A stretch of 64,000 nucleotides of DNA, taken from contig JAEZKC010000026.1 of the NCBI GenBank assembly GCA_023436205.1, positions 78,439 through 142,438 on the forward strand. Reading direction: 5' to 3'. The notes beneath the pieces were generated by a model, which worked only from the letters and a program-made list of their open reading frames with translations, was not told where the DNA came from and did not search any database. This DNA comes from Fibrobacterota bacterium (GTDB lineage: Bacteria > Fibrobacterota > Chitinivibrionia > Chitinivibrionales > Chitinispirillaceae). The first letter of the stretch is position 1; every line of letters starts with the position of its first letter. Shown in pieces: positions 1 through 9,080 of the stretch. A program made the translations under genes and the position numbers.

Positions 1-313
1 CGGAGTTTTCTCCAAGATTCAGACCGGATACTACGATATCGGGTCTCACCGGCAGAAGAAAACTGACTGCGAACTTTACACAGTCTGCCGGAGAACCGCT
101 AACCAGAAATCCCGGCATCTGCTCATTCTTCAGCGCAGCACGATAATGCAGAGGCACATTGAAAGTAAATGCATGCCCCACTCCGCTCTGTTCTCTATCG
201 GGTGCCACGACAATCACATTATAAAGAGGGCTGAGCACATCATAGAGAAGCTTAATCCCTCTAGCATGGAACCCATCATCATTAGTCAGCAATATGGTCT
301 TTTTATCAGTCAT
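1..313 (-). CDS. surE: 5'/3'-nucleotidase SurE (C-terminal part beyond window)
   Basis: Only the first 104 codons are inside the window; the gene runs off the left edge. SurE is a metal-dependent phosphatase acting on nucleoside monophosphates. The visible part carries family hallmarks in order: LLTNDDG with the metal-binding aspartate pair near the N-terminus, VVAPDREQSGVGH, then GSPADCVKFA and VSGLNLGEN. The start is the ATG whose complement is at 311-313. It lies 27 bp downstream of gyrB on the same strand, so it is probably the last visible member of the recF-dciA-gyrB transcript. Confidence 0.9.
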   Translation of the reverse strand, partial: MTDKKTILLTNDDGFHARGIKLLYDVLSPLYNVIVVAPDREQSGVGHAFTFNVPLHYRAALKNEQMPGFLVSGSPADCVKFAVSFLLPVRPDIVVSGLNLGENS

Positions 314-340
314 TTATACTTAAAGCTTACTTAACAGAGT

Positions 341-2263
341 TTAAACATCCAGAAATTTGACTTTTGTCGCATTGTCCTCAATAAACCTGCGCCGGGGCTC
401 CACTTCCTCACCCATGAGCACAGTGAAAATCCTGTCAGCCTCCACTACATCTTCTAGTTTCACCTGCAGAAGTGTACGAGTCTCGGGATTCATGGTGGTT
501 TCTGCAAGCTGATCCGGGTTCATCTCTCCCAGACCTTTGTATCGCTGTATAGCGATGTTCTTCTTGTCGGCCCACTCTTTCAAAGCTGCCTCTTTCTCCT
601 GGTCGCTATAGACATAGCGCTCCTCTTTTCCTGCCTTTAATTTGTAAAGGGGGGGCTGGGCTATATACACGTTGCCGTTTTCCACCAGGCCAGGCATCTG
701 CCGGAAAAGAAATGTCAGAAGAAGTGTACGGATATGAGAACCGTCCACGTCGGCATCAGTCATAATGATGATTTTGCCGTATCGGAGTTTTGCGAGATTG
801 AATCCGTCATCCTCTTCGGACTTTCCAAAACCAGTGCCCAGTGCCTGGACTATGATTTGAATTTCCTCGTGAGATATGATCTTGTCGATTCTGGCTTTCT
901 CTACATTCAGAATTTTTCCTTTAAGCGGCAGTATAGCCTGAAAAGTTCTGTCTCGTCCCATCTTTGCACTTCCGCCGGCACTGTCTCCCTCAACCAGGAA
1001 AATTTCACATTTGGTTGGATCATGCTCCTGACAGTCGGCAAGTTTTCCCGGGAGACCGCCGCCATCCATCACCGTTTTTCTTCTGGCAAGCTGCCGGGCT
1101 TTGCGGGCGGCTTCACGAGCGATCGCTGAATTGATGCACTTTTCGACTATCTTCTTGGCAACGGGAGGATTCTCCATCAGAAAAGTCCCGAGCATATCCA
1201 CAACCGAGCTTTCCACGACTCCCATAATATCGGAATTTCCCAGTTTAGCCTTGGTCTGACCTTCAAATTGAGGATTGGGAAGTTTGACACTTACGACGGC
1301 AGTGAGTCCTTCACGAAGGTCCTCACCTTTCATTTCAACCTTGTTATTACTCTTCAGGAGGTTATTGGCTTCAATATAGGCATTAATAGATCTGGTAAGC
1401 CCCTTTTTGAAACCCGAGAGATGAGTACCGCCATCCACCGTGTTGATGTTATTGGCAAATGAAAAGATGTTTTCATTATAGGAATCGTTGTACTGCATCG
1501 CGATTTCCACTTCCACACCGTCTTTGACCTGAGAGAAGCAGATCGGTTCGGGGTGAAGAGAGGTTTTATTCTCGTCAAGATAGGTGATAAATGATGCGAG
1601 ACCTCCCGGATAGCAGAACTCGTGATGTTTTCCCTCCACCCGCTCATCGGCTATGGTGATAGAAACACCCTTGTTAAGGAAGGCAAGTTCTCTGAGCCGC
1701 TTTGAAAGAATATCAAAACTGTACTCGGTAGTTTCAAAAATTTCCGGATCAGGCTTGAAGGTGATTTTGGTTCCGCGCTTATCGGTGGTACCCAGTGTTT
1801 TAAGCTCTGTGACGGGAACGCCCCGGCTGAATTCCATAAGGTAAACCTTACCATCTCTGGAGACTTCTGCTTTAAGGCTGGTGGAGAGGGCATTAACGCA
1901 GGAAACACCCACACCATGCAGACCGCCGGAAACTTTATAGGAGGAGTTATCAAATTTTCCACCCGCATGGAGAGTGGTGAGCACCAGCTGCAGAGCACTC
2001 ATTTTCTCCTCTGCATGGTAGTCGACCGGTATGCCTCGTCCGTTGTCAAGCACGGAAATGCTGTTGTCGGCATGAATGATGACATCCACTCCGGTACAGT
2101 ACCCTGCAAGCGCTTCGTCTATGGAATTATCAACCACTTCGTACACAAGGTGGTGCAATCCGGCAGAACCTGTGCTGCCGATATACATGGCGGGTCTTTT
2201 TCGAACAGCATCCAGTCCCTTGAGGGTTTTGATGCTGTCGGCGGTATACTGCTGCTCTACCAT
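341..2263 (-). CDS. gyrB: DNA gyrase subunit B
   Basis: ATPase subunit of the type II topoisomerase that introduces negative supercoils. The 640-residue protein has the GHKL ATPase domain (LDNGRGIPV, GGLHGVGVSCVNALS), the transducer domain, the TOPRIM domain (EIFLVEGDSAGGSAKMGRDR, then the metal-binding TDADVDGSHIRTL) and a C-terminal tail with QRYKGLGEMNP. The length is that of the short GyrB class, without the insert of the roughly 800-residue enterobacterial form. It follows recF and the DUF721 gene on the minus strand, the classic replication-gene order. ParE is the only serious alternative; the recF linkage favours GyrB. Confidence 0.97.
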   Translation of the reverse strand: MVEQQYTADSIKTLKGLDAVRKRPAMYIGSTGSAGLHHLVYEVVDNSIDEALAGYCTGVDVIIHADNSISVLDNGRGIPVDYHAEEKMSALQLVLTTLHAGGKFDNSSYKVSGGLHGVGVSCVNALSTSLKAEVSRDGKVYLMEFSRGVPVTELKTLGTTDKRGTKITFKPDPEIFETTEYSFDILSKRLRELAFLNKGVSITIADERVEGKHHEFCYPGGLASFITYLDENKTSLHPEPICFSQVKDGVEVEIAMQYNDSYNENIFSFANNINTVDGGTHLSGFKKGLTRSINAYIEANNLLKSNNKVEMKGEDLREGLTAVVSVKLPNPQFEGQTKAKLGNSDIMGVVESSVVDMLGTFLMENPPVAKKIVEKCINSAIAREAARKARQLARRKTVMDGGGLPGKLADCQEHDPTKCEIFLVEGDSAGGSAKMGRDRTFQAILPLKGKILNVEKARIDKIISHEEIQIIVQALGTGFGKSEEDDGFNLAKLRYGKIIIMTDADVDGSHIRTLLLTFLFRQMPGLVENGNVYIAQPPLYKLKAGKEERYVYSDQEKEAALKEWADKKNIAIQRYKGLGEMNPDQLAETTMNPETRTLLQVKLEDVVEADRIFTVLMGEEVEPRRRFIEDNATKVKFLDV

Positions 2264-2312
2264 AGTAATGCTCCCTTTATCGCTGACGAAAAACCTGAAG
2301 TTTGTCAGTCAA

Positions 2313-2606
2313 TCAGTAGAAAATTATATCCTTGATACTGGTGCAGCCGGTTTCCTCTCGGATCTTTTTAAGCAGCTGCTCTTTCAAATAAACAAGTTCC
2401 TGTCGCCAGGGCGCGGAACTGACTTTGACATATAAAAAACCGTCTTCAACCCGGGTACAATCGGTCACTGCCCCGATACGCTCTCCGGCAATCTCTTTCC
2501 ATTTTGCCACCGCTTCCCATTCTTTGCAGATGGTGGAATACCCACGTTCCTGAAGAATGGATTGAAGAATGGCTCCCACCTTTGATGGCGGTTCCGAGCG
2601 TTTCAC
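2313..2606 (-). CDS. DUF721 / DciA-like protein
   Basis: A 97-residue DUF721 protein. The family includes DciA, the replicative-helicase loader or loading helper of bacteria lacking DnaC/DnaI. Visible family features are an N-terminal helix (VGAILQSILQERG), the central WEAVAKWKEIAGERIGA stretch (family: W..vvG..ia.ht.p) and the C-terminal APWRQELVYLKEQLLKKI segment. Its start codon overlaps the end of recF by four bases and gyrB follows 49 bp on, the position in which this family is often found. The fold is KH-like by family knowledge; the DciA role is inferred from family and place. Confidence 0.8.
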   Translation of the reverse strand: MKRSEPPSKVGAILQSILQERGYSTICKEWEAVAKWKEIAGERIGAVTDCTRVEDGFLYVKVSSAPWRQELVYLKEQLLKKIREETGCTSIKDIIFY

Positions 2607-3697
2607 TGAAGGACCACCTTTCCATTGCTTACAGTACAGCGAAGCACCTGCTCCTGAAGCGGAGCTTCACACCGGGGAGTGGCGATAAAAACCTGCCCCC
2701 GCCCCTGCAAAAGGGGATACACTCTGGAGGTCCTTGTACTGTCCAGTTCAGATACGGCATCATCTATAAGGAAAATCATGTTGTCAAGCCTGTGCCGCTC
2801 CAGCAGAAGAACTGAAGCAAGTTTCAGTGAGAGTATAAAAGAGCGACACTGCCCCTGCGATCCGAAGGTCTTGGCAGGCTTCCGATTTAAGAGGAAGCGT
2901 AAATCGTCTCTGTGGGGACCAGATGCGGAGAAGCCCATTTCAATATCTTTCTTTCTGCGCTCTCCCAAGAAATGGAAAAATACATTTTTCCATTCGCTTT
3001 TACCACTTAAATCGCACCTCCACCTTGGTTCGTACTCCATATCGGCCAACTCACCCGCCCCGCTTATTTGCCCGTAGAAATCACTCAGAAGCGGTTTGAT
3101 CTCTGAAATTACCTCCGCGCGCCTGAAAAAAAGCTCCCCAGCCGCCTCGGCCATAGGCTGTTCATAAATCTCAAACTGAAGCGAATCTTCAGTTTTCCCC
3201 ATCAGGCTATTGCGGCAAAGCATCGAATGCCGGTATCTGCCCAAATTTTCGAGATACTGCCGGTCCATCTGACATATCAGCATATCCAGAAAGCGTCTGC
3301 GATTCTCAGGCGGACCGTAAACAAGGTCCAGATCATCAATACCGAATGACACGACCGGACGCTCACCAAACCACTCGGAAAATGAGTTAACCACACAATC
3401 TCGACGTCGCATCACAAGCTTCTTATCCCTACTGAATCCGATGGAAGCTTTGCAATCCTGACCATCTTTCAAGCTGAAACATCCTTCCGCAAAACAGCTG
3501 TCCGCCTCATGGCTGATCATTGCCGATCTGAGGGCCCCCCTTTGGGACCGACCGGTGCAAAGAAGATGAATACTTTCCAGCAGGTTGGTTTTACCGGAGC
3601 CGTTTAAACCCTCGAATAAAGCCCCCTGAGGCGGAAAATTCAATTCAAGATCAGGATAGTTGCGGAAGTTCTGAAGTCTCAGATGGTAAAGGTGCAT
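2603..3697 (-). CDS. recF: DNA replication/repair protein RecF
   Basis: RecF is an SMC-like ATPase that loads RecA at gaps with RecO and RecR. The protein begins MHLYHLRLQNFRNYPDLELNF, followed by the Walker A motif GLNGSGKTN. The C-terminal half has the ABC-type signature region (GSQGQCRSFILSLKLA) and the Walker B-like FLIDDAVSELD. An open frame continues 30 codons upstream, but the family N-terminus and a GGAGG just before it place the start at 3697, giving 364 residues, the usual RecF size. It heads the recF-dciA-gyrB-surE block; dnaA and dnaN, its usual upstream partners, are not here. Confidence 0.93.
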   Translation of the reverse strand: MHLYHLRLQNFRNYPDLELNFPPQGALFEGLNGSGKTNLLESIHLLCTGRSQRGALRSAMISHEADSCFAEGCFSLKDGQDCKASIGFSRDKKLVMRRRDCVVNSFSEWFGERPVVSFGIDDLDLVYGPPENRRRFLDMLICQMDRQYLENLGRYRHSMLCRNSLMGKTEDSLQFEIYEQPMAEAAGELFFRRAEVISEIKPLLSDFYGQISGAGELADMEYEPRWRCDLSGKSEWKNVFFHFLGERRKKDIEMGFSASGPHRDDLRFLLNRKPAKTFGSQGQCRSFILSLKLASVLLLERHRLDNMIFLIDDAVSELDSTRTSRVYPLLQGRGQVFIATPRCEAPLQEQVLRCTVSNGKVVLQ

Positions 3698-3931
3698 AGC
3701 CTCCAAATATACTATATAATAATGTATAATAGTACGGTTACCCGCCCGATTTTGTTTCAGCAAATTCCTATTTTTTGGACGAACCAATCAGCCTACGAGC
3801 AAAAGGTACCAAAAATCAGATTTCAGTGGTAGAAACTGGAACTTTGTTGACTCCATAGATGGCATGAATCATTTTATGCCATTCCTCGGAAACTGAAAAA
3901 GGTACTTCATCTGAAAGGATGGCCGACCGAA

Positions 3932-4021
3932 ATGTCGAGCGTTAAAAAGAAGAGAAAAGCAAAAATCAACCGTCATAAAAGAAAAAAAGCCCGTCGTTCA
4001 CAGAGGCATAAGAAGAAGTAA
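3932..4021 (+). CDS. AURKAIP1/COX24-domain-like small basic protein
   Basis: A 29-codon ORF preceded by an AAAGGA ribosome-binding site and followed closely by a strong terminator. It encodes MSSVKKKRKAKINRHKRKKA and then a second Arg/Lys/His-rich segment ending HKKK. More than half the residues are Lys, Arg or His, arranged in the K-(M/I)-x-(K/R)-HKR-(K/R)-K pattern of the AURKAIP1/COX24 C-terminal domain, which includes mitochondrial small-subunit ribosomal protein mS38 and very short bacterial proteins. By analogy it may bind rRNA of the small subunit; that role is inferred. It is divergent from recF and monocistronic. Confidence 0.75.
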   Translation: MSSVKKKRKAKINRHKRKKARRSQRHKKK

Positions 4022-4045
4022 GAGCAAGGCAAAAGAGCTTTAAAT

Positions 4046-4077
4046 GCCGGGGGTTCCCAAGAGTTCCCGGCTTTTTT
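4046..4077 (+). terminator. Rho-independent terminator after the COX24-like ORF
   Basis: Perfect GCCGGG/CCCGGC stem with a 14-nt loop, followed by six T residues, 24 bp after the stop codon at 4021. Confidence 0.8.
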
Positions 4078-4213
4078 GCATTGTTATGAAATAAATCGAA
4101 TCCCCTCCTTAGTAGTTACGCTCAAGAGATCTCCCCGGTCCCTGTTTTGCAATGCCTTTTAACAGGCCAAATAGCCTCCATGCCGAATTCTTGTCCATTC
4201 ATCGAGGTAGCTT

Positions 4214-4885
4214 ATGATTTACAGTAATGAAGAGACAAAAAAGCGCATTATTGATCAGCTTTTCTGGGATAATCGGGTCGATGCAGCCTCTATCAATGTA
4301 GAATTAGCCGATGGTACGGTAAGGCTTTTCGGAAAAGTCGACTCCTGGCTTGCTCATCAGGCAGCCGAAACCGATGCCTATCTAGTGCCAGGTGTGACAA
4401 AGGTTGATAACCTTCTGGTGGTAATGACTCCCCGAGAACACAACCCGCTGTCTCCCGAAGAGATCAGCAATGCTTTACGGCATGTTTACGACTGGAACCC
4501 AGATCTTGCCGGACAGGATATTATAATTAGTGTCGATGATAAGATGGTCAGGCTTGAAGGGGCCGTAGATACCTACTGGAAAAAGAAAAGGGCCGAGGAA
4601 CTGGCAAAAGATATTTCCGGAGTCGCATTTGTTGAAAATCTTCTTACAGTTGTCCCCACTCACGATCTGCTGGATGAAATAATTGCCGAAAACATCGAAA
4701 ACGCCCTTGATAGAAATGTCGACATAGATATGGACACCGTGGATGTTAAAGTTGTGGGTGGTGAGGTGAGGCTCAGTGGCACAGTTACCGGATGGGCTGC
4801 TTATCGAACTGCTCAAAACATAGCGCAATTCACCCCCGGGGTCACCGATGTTAGAAACGATCTTTCCATTTCCCCGGAATTTTAA
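4214..4885 (+). CDS. Triple BON-domain protein
   Basis: A 223-residue protein made of three BON (OsmY/nodulation) domains, at about residues 5-72, 80-148 and 155-222. Each shows a helix followed by the (V/I)xGxVxLxGxV turn (ADGTVRLFGKV, DDKMVRLEGAV, VGGEVRLSGTV) and the closing PGV..V.N.L element. Periplasmic OsmY relatives carry a signal peptide; none is visible here, so the protein is probably cytoplasmic. BON domains bind phospholipid or other hydrophobic surfaces in characterised members; no specific role can be assigned. The acidic composition and family suggest stress protection, which is inference. It is a single gene with its own upstream region. Confidence 0.85.
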   Translation: MIYSNEETKKRIIDQLFWDNRVDAASINVELADGTVRLFGKVDSWLAHQAAETDAYLVPGVTKVDNLLVVMTPREHNPLSPEEISNALRHVYDWNPDLAGQDIIISVDDKMVRLEGAVDTYWKKKRAEELAKDISGVAFVENLLTVVPTHDLLDEIIAENIENALDRNVDIDMDTVDVKVVGGEVRLSGTVTGWAAYRTAQNIAQFTPGVTDVRNDLSISPEF

Positions 4886-5035
4886 GGCGGAACTGGTCTG
4901 CCGAAAAAGGCCAAATGTTTATTTTTTCAGCGCATTTTGCTTATTGCGTGTATCGTTCTCAGAACAGTTACTCCGGCCCGTTTTTTGCAACCTACTTAGG
5001 CAAGAGCTTTGAATGCAGAAAAGGAGCAGGTTTAT

Positions 5036-6172
5036 ATGGCAACCAGTGGCGTAATGGATCCCAAACCGGTCAAGTCCTCCGACACCACTTCCGAAAACCA
5101 AAAAAAGTCGCGTTTCCGTCACATCAGAAACGGGGCATTCTATTCGGTGGTCGTAAGTTTAGTTTTTCTGGGGGGAGTCTACATGGGAAGAGAGCGGATC
5201 ACCCCCTTCATAAACACCCGAAGCGAGTACATGGTGGGGATCTACGCAGGGAATTCACCGCTTGACCTGAAGCCTGTACCCGGTATTAATCCGGTAATGT
5301 CCTCCGATATGGTTACCGATGTAAAAGCCTCTTTCACTGCCGATCCGTTTCTATATAAAAAAGACGGGATCTGGTATCTATTCTTCGAAATTATGAAATC
5401 CGACGACGATAAAGGGGTTATCGCCGTGGCCAGAAGCAGCAACGGGCGAAAATTCGAATATGACCGTGTTGTGCTTGAAGAACCATTTCACCTTTCCTAT
5501 CCTTACGTTTTCGAATACGAAAATGAATACTACATGATTCCTGAAAGCCAGATGGACTATTCTATCAGTTTGTATAAAACGGACAATTTTCCTTACGGCT
5601 GGAAAAAGGAGCAAACTCTGATTGAGGGGAACTTTCTTGATCCTTCTTTGGTACATTACAAAAACGACTGGTATCTTTTTGCGGCAGACCGCAACGATGT
5701 TCTGCACCTTTTCTGGGCTGAGGATCTTAAGGGACCCTGGAAGACTCACGAAGCCAGCCCCATTATAAAAACGGATCTGGAAAATGCTCGTCCGGGCGGT
5801 CGCATGATTGTTATGGGAGACACGGTGATCCGTTATGCGCAAAACTGTAAACCTCAATACGGATGGGAAATCAATGCTTTTTTGATTACCGATCTTTCGC
5901 CGAACAGCTATAGTGAAATCCCCTTTGCTGGAAACCCTCTTTTGAAGGGCTCTGGCGTTTACAGTGACTGGAACGGAATACGAATGCACCAGATAGATCC
6001 CCATCAGCTGGAAGATGGAACATGGATTGCAGCTGTCGACGGAGTGGGGAAATGGCGAGAGTTCGGTTTTGGGTTTTTCGGAAACAGAAGGGCTGTATCT
6101 TTGGGACCAAAAGTGGTGGTCAAAAACCCTTACGCAAGTTTCAGTACAACACAAGTACATACCAGAGAATAA
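5036..6172 (+). CDS. Membrane-anchored GINT1-N/GH43-like beta-propeller protein
   Basis: The ATG at 5036 is chosen because GGAG lies nine bases upstream; an in-frame TTG at 5009 is less likely. A 35-residue polar N-terminus is followed by one transmembrane segment (about residues 35-50), then a single extracytoplasmic domain. Repeated motifs such as ADPFLYKKDGIWYLFFE, HLSYPYVFEYENEYYMIPES, LDPSLVHYKNDWYLF and ARPGGRMIV match the five-bladed propeller placed N-terminally in plant glucosamine inositolphosphorylceramide transferase (GINT1) and found in bacterial glycan loci, a fold related to GH43. No standard GH43 catalytic triad is evident. A role in binding or processing surface glycans is inferred and fits the FkbH-like and deacetylase genes downstream. 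Confidence 0.7.
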   Translation: MATSGVMDPKPVKSSDTTSENQKKSRFRHIRNGAFYSVVVSLVFLGGVYMGRERITPFINTRSEYMVGIYAGNSPLDLKPVPGINPVMSSDMVTDVKASFTADPFLYKKDGIWYLFFEIMKSDDDKGVIAVARSSNGRKFEYDRVVLEEPFHLSYPYVFEYENEYYMIPESQMDYSISLYKTDNFPYGWKKEQTLIEGNFLDPSLVHYKNDWYLFAADRNDVLHLFWAEDLKGPWKTHEASPIIKTDLENARPGGRMIVMGDTVIRYAQNCKPQYGWEINAFLITDLSPNSYSEIPFAGNPLLKGSGVYSDWNGIRMHQIDPHQLEDGTWIAAVDGVGKWREFGFGFFGNRRAVSLGPKVVVKNPYASFSTTQVHTRE

Positions 6173-6452
6173 ATCCGAATCTCTTTTACCTTAGTGCATG
6201 ATATTATAACGTCTTTGGCGGTTTCTTTCCTGTATTATCCCATATAGACGGCTATCTCTTGGCAGCAGTTCATTTTCGCTGTTTCGCAGCTTTTGTGAAA
6301 ATTGGGAATTGATCAATCGAAAATTTGAAAATCAACTCTTAATGTGATTATTGGAGTTGATCTGTTTTTTAGAGCCCTGTCTTTTAAGAGCTCAAGCTTC
6401 ATTGTACCGGAAAATTGACTAATAATCGCTTTTCGCAATTATAGGAGAATTT

Positions 6453-8294
6453 ATGTGGGAGTCGGAATTCGCAGATTTGAAGAAGTGGTCTACCGAAGAA
6501 AAGGTAAAAAAGGTATTTATAAGCAGACTTAAGGCTGAAGAGATAGAGAGGATACAGTTGCTCTACTGGAGGGAGCATTGTCTGGAATGCGCTCCTCCCG
6601 ATTGTTATCACACCTGTCCTTTGTACGAAAAGCGCAGAGACAAGCGATGTGTACGGGTGGCATATGGAATCTGTCAAAACAGAGACCTCCAGGGACTTTT
6701 TAAATTCGGAGCTGACATACGATTCAAAAAATGGGCAAAACTTGGAACATTTCTCTACCCGTCAGCATTGAAAGTGGAGAATGCCCAGAAGTATCAGCAG
6801 TTTGATATAAAATCATCACTTGTAATCAATATCCTGTTTAACATCACAAACCCCTTCAATCCTCTCGACCTGTTACGAATCAAATTCCACAACCCTCAAC
6901 GTCAGCTTTTCAAAGCACAAACATTTGTAAGAGAAAAACTGCTCCAAAAAATTCCGACTGACAGCCAGTTGCAGTTTGATTGTTTTGTCATTGAATGCTT
7001 TTCTTTTGAGAAATCACATTTCAATCTGATAGTTGAGCACACGTCACAGGAGTCTACCTTCAGAGATTCTGTAATTATTCAGCCCGGGCATAACTACCAC
7101 GAGATATCAGCAAGCAAATTCGGTTCAGAGTACCCCAAGGGAAGTCTGGTAGTTTACCCGGAAAATGATCTTCAGGCCAGGCTCATATTCACCTGGCTTG
7201 ATATGGTTAAGAAGAAAGCCACTCCGAGTGTAACTGTCAGTCATGAACGGCCTTCGGAAAAGGTAAAATGCGTAGCATGGGATCTTGACAACACGCTATG
7301 GCCCGGAGTTCTAATTGATAAAGGGAAGGAAGAAATTTCGATCTCCTCTGAAATCATTGACATTATCAAAAGATTGGACGAACGGGGGATTATCCAGACA
7401 ATTGTCAGTAAAAATGAACATACAGAGGCATGGGATGTGATTAAAAAGCATCATCTTGAAGAATACTTCCTTTACCCGGCAATAAACTGGGCACCAAAGA
7501 GTTCAAATCTGCGTCAAATTGCTGAAAAAATAAACATCAACATCGATACATTTGCCTTGATTGATGACTCTCCATTTGAACGGGCCGAAGTGGAATCTGT
7601 TTTGCCCCAGGTACGGATCTATACTGAAAAAGAGATTTTCAGGATTCTCGGCTACAATGAATTTGATGTTCCTGTTACTGAAGCAAGCAGGGAGAGAAGA
7701 AAGAGTTATCTGGTTCAGATGCAGAGAGAAACGGTTCAGGAGCAGTTCCGTGGAGATTACAGGGCGTTTCTACGAGACTGCCAGATGAATTTGCGTATCT
7801 TTTATCCAGATCAGGAACACCATGTCAAGCGATGTTTGGAACTTGTTCAAAGATCAAACCAGCTGAATCTGTCAACTAAAAGGTACTCCGAAGGTGAATT
7901 TCGTGAACTTATAACCAGTCAAAACGTCAGTACCTTTGCTCTACACTGTACCGATCGATTCGGAGACTACGGAATAATCGGGTTTGCCAGCGTTGATGAG
8001 AGGGGAAAAAGTCCGCAACTTTTGGATTTTGTCATCTCCTGCAGAGTGGCACAGAAAAGAGTTGAGCATGCTTTTATTGAGTGGTTGGGTAAGAGGGAGA
8101 AAGCAAGAGGATATTTTCACCTGATCGCGGCCTTATTTAAGACAAAAAAGAATGGACCTTTGGTGAGAGTCTTTGAGGAGATGCCGTTTCAGGTTAAAAA
8201 TCAGGACGGAGAATCTATCACGTATGAACTTGATCTAAATAATTTGAATCCAGTTGAAGATATCATAACCATTATAGACGAAACGACCAAATAG
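6453..8294 (+). CDS. FkbH-like HAD-IIIC protein with C-terminal GNAT-like domain
   Basis: A 613-residue protein. The centre has the FkbH-like HAD domain: WDLDNTLWPGVL with the nucleophile aspartates, IVSKNEH as motif II and FALIDDSPFERAEV as the acidic motif. The last 170 residues resemble the GNAT-like acyl-transfer domain of FkbH proteins (LVQRSNQLNLSTKRYSEGEF, GDYGIIGFASV, VISCRVAQKRVEHAFIEWL). Characterised relatives load glyceryl or similar units on carrier proteins or modify sugar nucleotides. The N-terminus has a compact cysteine cluster (CLECAPPDCYHTCPLYE, then two more Cys) that may bind metal. It starts with ATG after TAGGAG and is followed after 21 bp by a ChbG-type deacetylase gene, so the two are probably cotranscribed. 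Confidence 0.8.
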   Translation: MWESEFADLKKWSTEEKVKKVFISRLKAEEIERIQLLYWREHCLECAPPDCYHTCPLYEKRRDKRCVRVAYGICQNRDLQGLFKFGADIRFKKWAKLGTFLYPSALKVENAQKYQQFDIKSSLVINILFNITNPFNPLDLLRIKFHNPQRQLFKAQTFVREKLLQKIPTDSQLQFDCFVIECFSFEKSHFNLIVEHTSQESTFRDSVIIQPGHNYHEISASKFGSEYPKGSLVVYPENDLQARLIFTWLDMVKKKATPSVTVSHERPSEKVKCVAWDLDNTLWPGVLIDKGKEEISISSEIIDIIKRLDERGIIQTIVSKNEHTEAWDVIKKHHLEEYFLYPAINWAPKSSNLRQIAEKININIDTFALIDDSPFERAEVESVLPQVRIYTEKEIFRILGYNEFDVPVTEASRERRKSYLVQMQRETVQEQFRGDYRAFLRDCQMNLRIFYPDQEHHVKRCLELVQRSNQLNLSTKRYSEGEFRELITSQNVSTFALHCTDRFGDYGIIGFASVDERGKSPQLLDFVISCRVAQKRVEHAFIEWLGKREKARGYFHLIAALFKTKKNGPLVRVFEEMPFQVKNQDGESITYELDLNNLNPVEDIITIIDETTK

Positions 8295-8315
8295 AAGTAA
8301 AAAACGGGGGGACGT

Positions 8316-9077
8316 ATGCTGATCATTAATGCCGATGACTGGGGTTCATCCAGGCAGATCACATCGAGAATTGAAGAATGTTTTGACGCCGGTGTTGTAG
8401 ATACAGTCAGTGCGATGGTATTCATGAGTGATTCGGAGAGGGCTGCGCAGCTGAGCACAGCAAAGAGTATCGAAACTGGATTGCACCTGAATTTGACAAC
8501 TCCGTTTGACTCTGGTCGTGTTTCAGACCGGCTTCTAGCCAGTCAGCAGAAAGTGATTAAATACCTGCGTAGAAACAGAGTTGCCCCCTATTTGTACAAC
8601 CCGATTCTGGGTAAAGATTTTGATTACCTTTTTAAAGCACAATATGATGAATTTTACCGGCTATACGGAATTCCTCCATCCAGAATAGATGGCCATAACC
8701 ATATGCACCTTTGCGCCAATGTCCTTCTGGGGAATTTTATTCCCATGCGAACAAAAGTCCGCAGGAGTTTCTATTTTGAAAAGAGAGAAAAAGGACTCGT
8801 AAATCGCTCATTGCGCTTTGTGGTCGATTCCATGCTTCAGAAAAAATATATCTGCACCGATTACTTTCTCCATATCGGGCAGTTCTGCCATAAAGGGGTT
8901 AAAGGTATTTGGAACTTGCAAAAACTTCAGGATCTTGCGAGGAGAGCGGACGTAGAACTCCTCCTTCACCCTCATCAAGATATCGATTATAAGTATGTAA
9001 TGAATCCTGAATTTTTGGATGCCATTTCAGCGATTCCGAGAGGTAAGCATAAGAGGATCAATGAAATTGAGCATTGA
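8316..9077 (+). CDS. ChbG/HpnK (YdjC) family carbohydrate deacetylase
   Basis: A 253-residue YdjC-family protein. The family removes N-acetyl groups from chito-oligosaccharides (ChbG) or N-acetylglucosaminyl hopanoids (HpnK). The N-terminus has the metal/catalytic INADDWG motif (family: .aDDfG), then TGLHLNLT, RIDGHNHMH and a late ELLLHPH, each carrying the conserved His or Asp residues. A strong GGGGGG stretch lies just before the start. It is 21 bp downstream of the FkbH-like gene, suggesting a shared glycan substrate, and ends three bases from the convergent srkA-like gene with no room for a separate terminator. Confidence 0.87.
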   Translation: MLIINADDWGSSRQITSRIEECFDAGVVDTVSAMVFMSDSERAAQLSTAKSIETGLHLNLTTPFDSGRVSDRLLASQQKVIKYLRRNRVAPYLYNPILGKDFDYLFKAQYDEFYRLYGIPPSRIDGHNHMHLCANVLLGNFIPMRTKVRRSFYFEKREKGLVNRSLRFVVDSMLQKKYICTDYFLHIGQFCHKGVKGIWNLQKLQDLARRADVELLLHPHQDIDYKYVMNPEFLDAISAIPRGKHKRINEIEH

Positions 9078-9080
9078 CAA

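Noticed and set aside
146..334. Plus-strand frame over surE
   Set aside because: It overlaps the SurE coding region on the other strand and has no ribosome-binding site or recognisable product.
3698..3931. Replication origin upstream of recF
   Set aside because: No DnaA boxes (TTATNCACA type) or AT-rich repeat seen, and dnaA is absent.
4135..4152. Possible sigma54 site upstream of the BON gene
   Set aside because: GG and GC spacing fits but three consensus bases differ.
5378..6160. Long minus-strand frame of 260 codons opposite the propeller gene
   Set aside because: The plus strand encodes a family-recognisable protein; the reverse frame has no homology cue.
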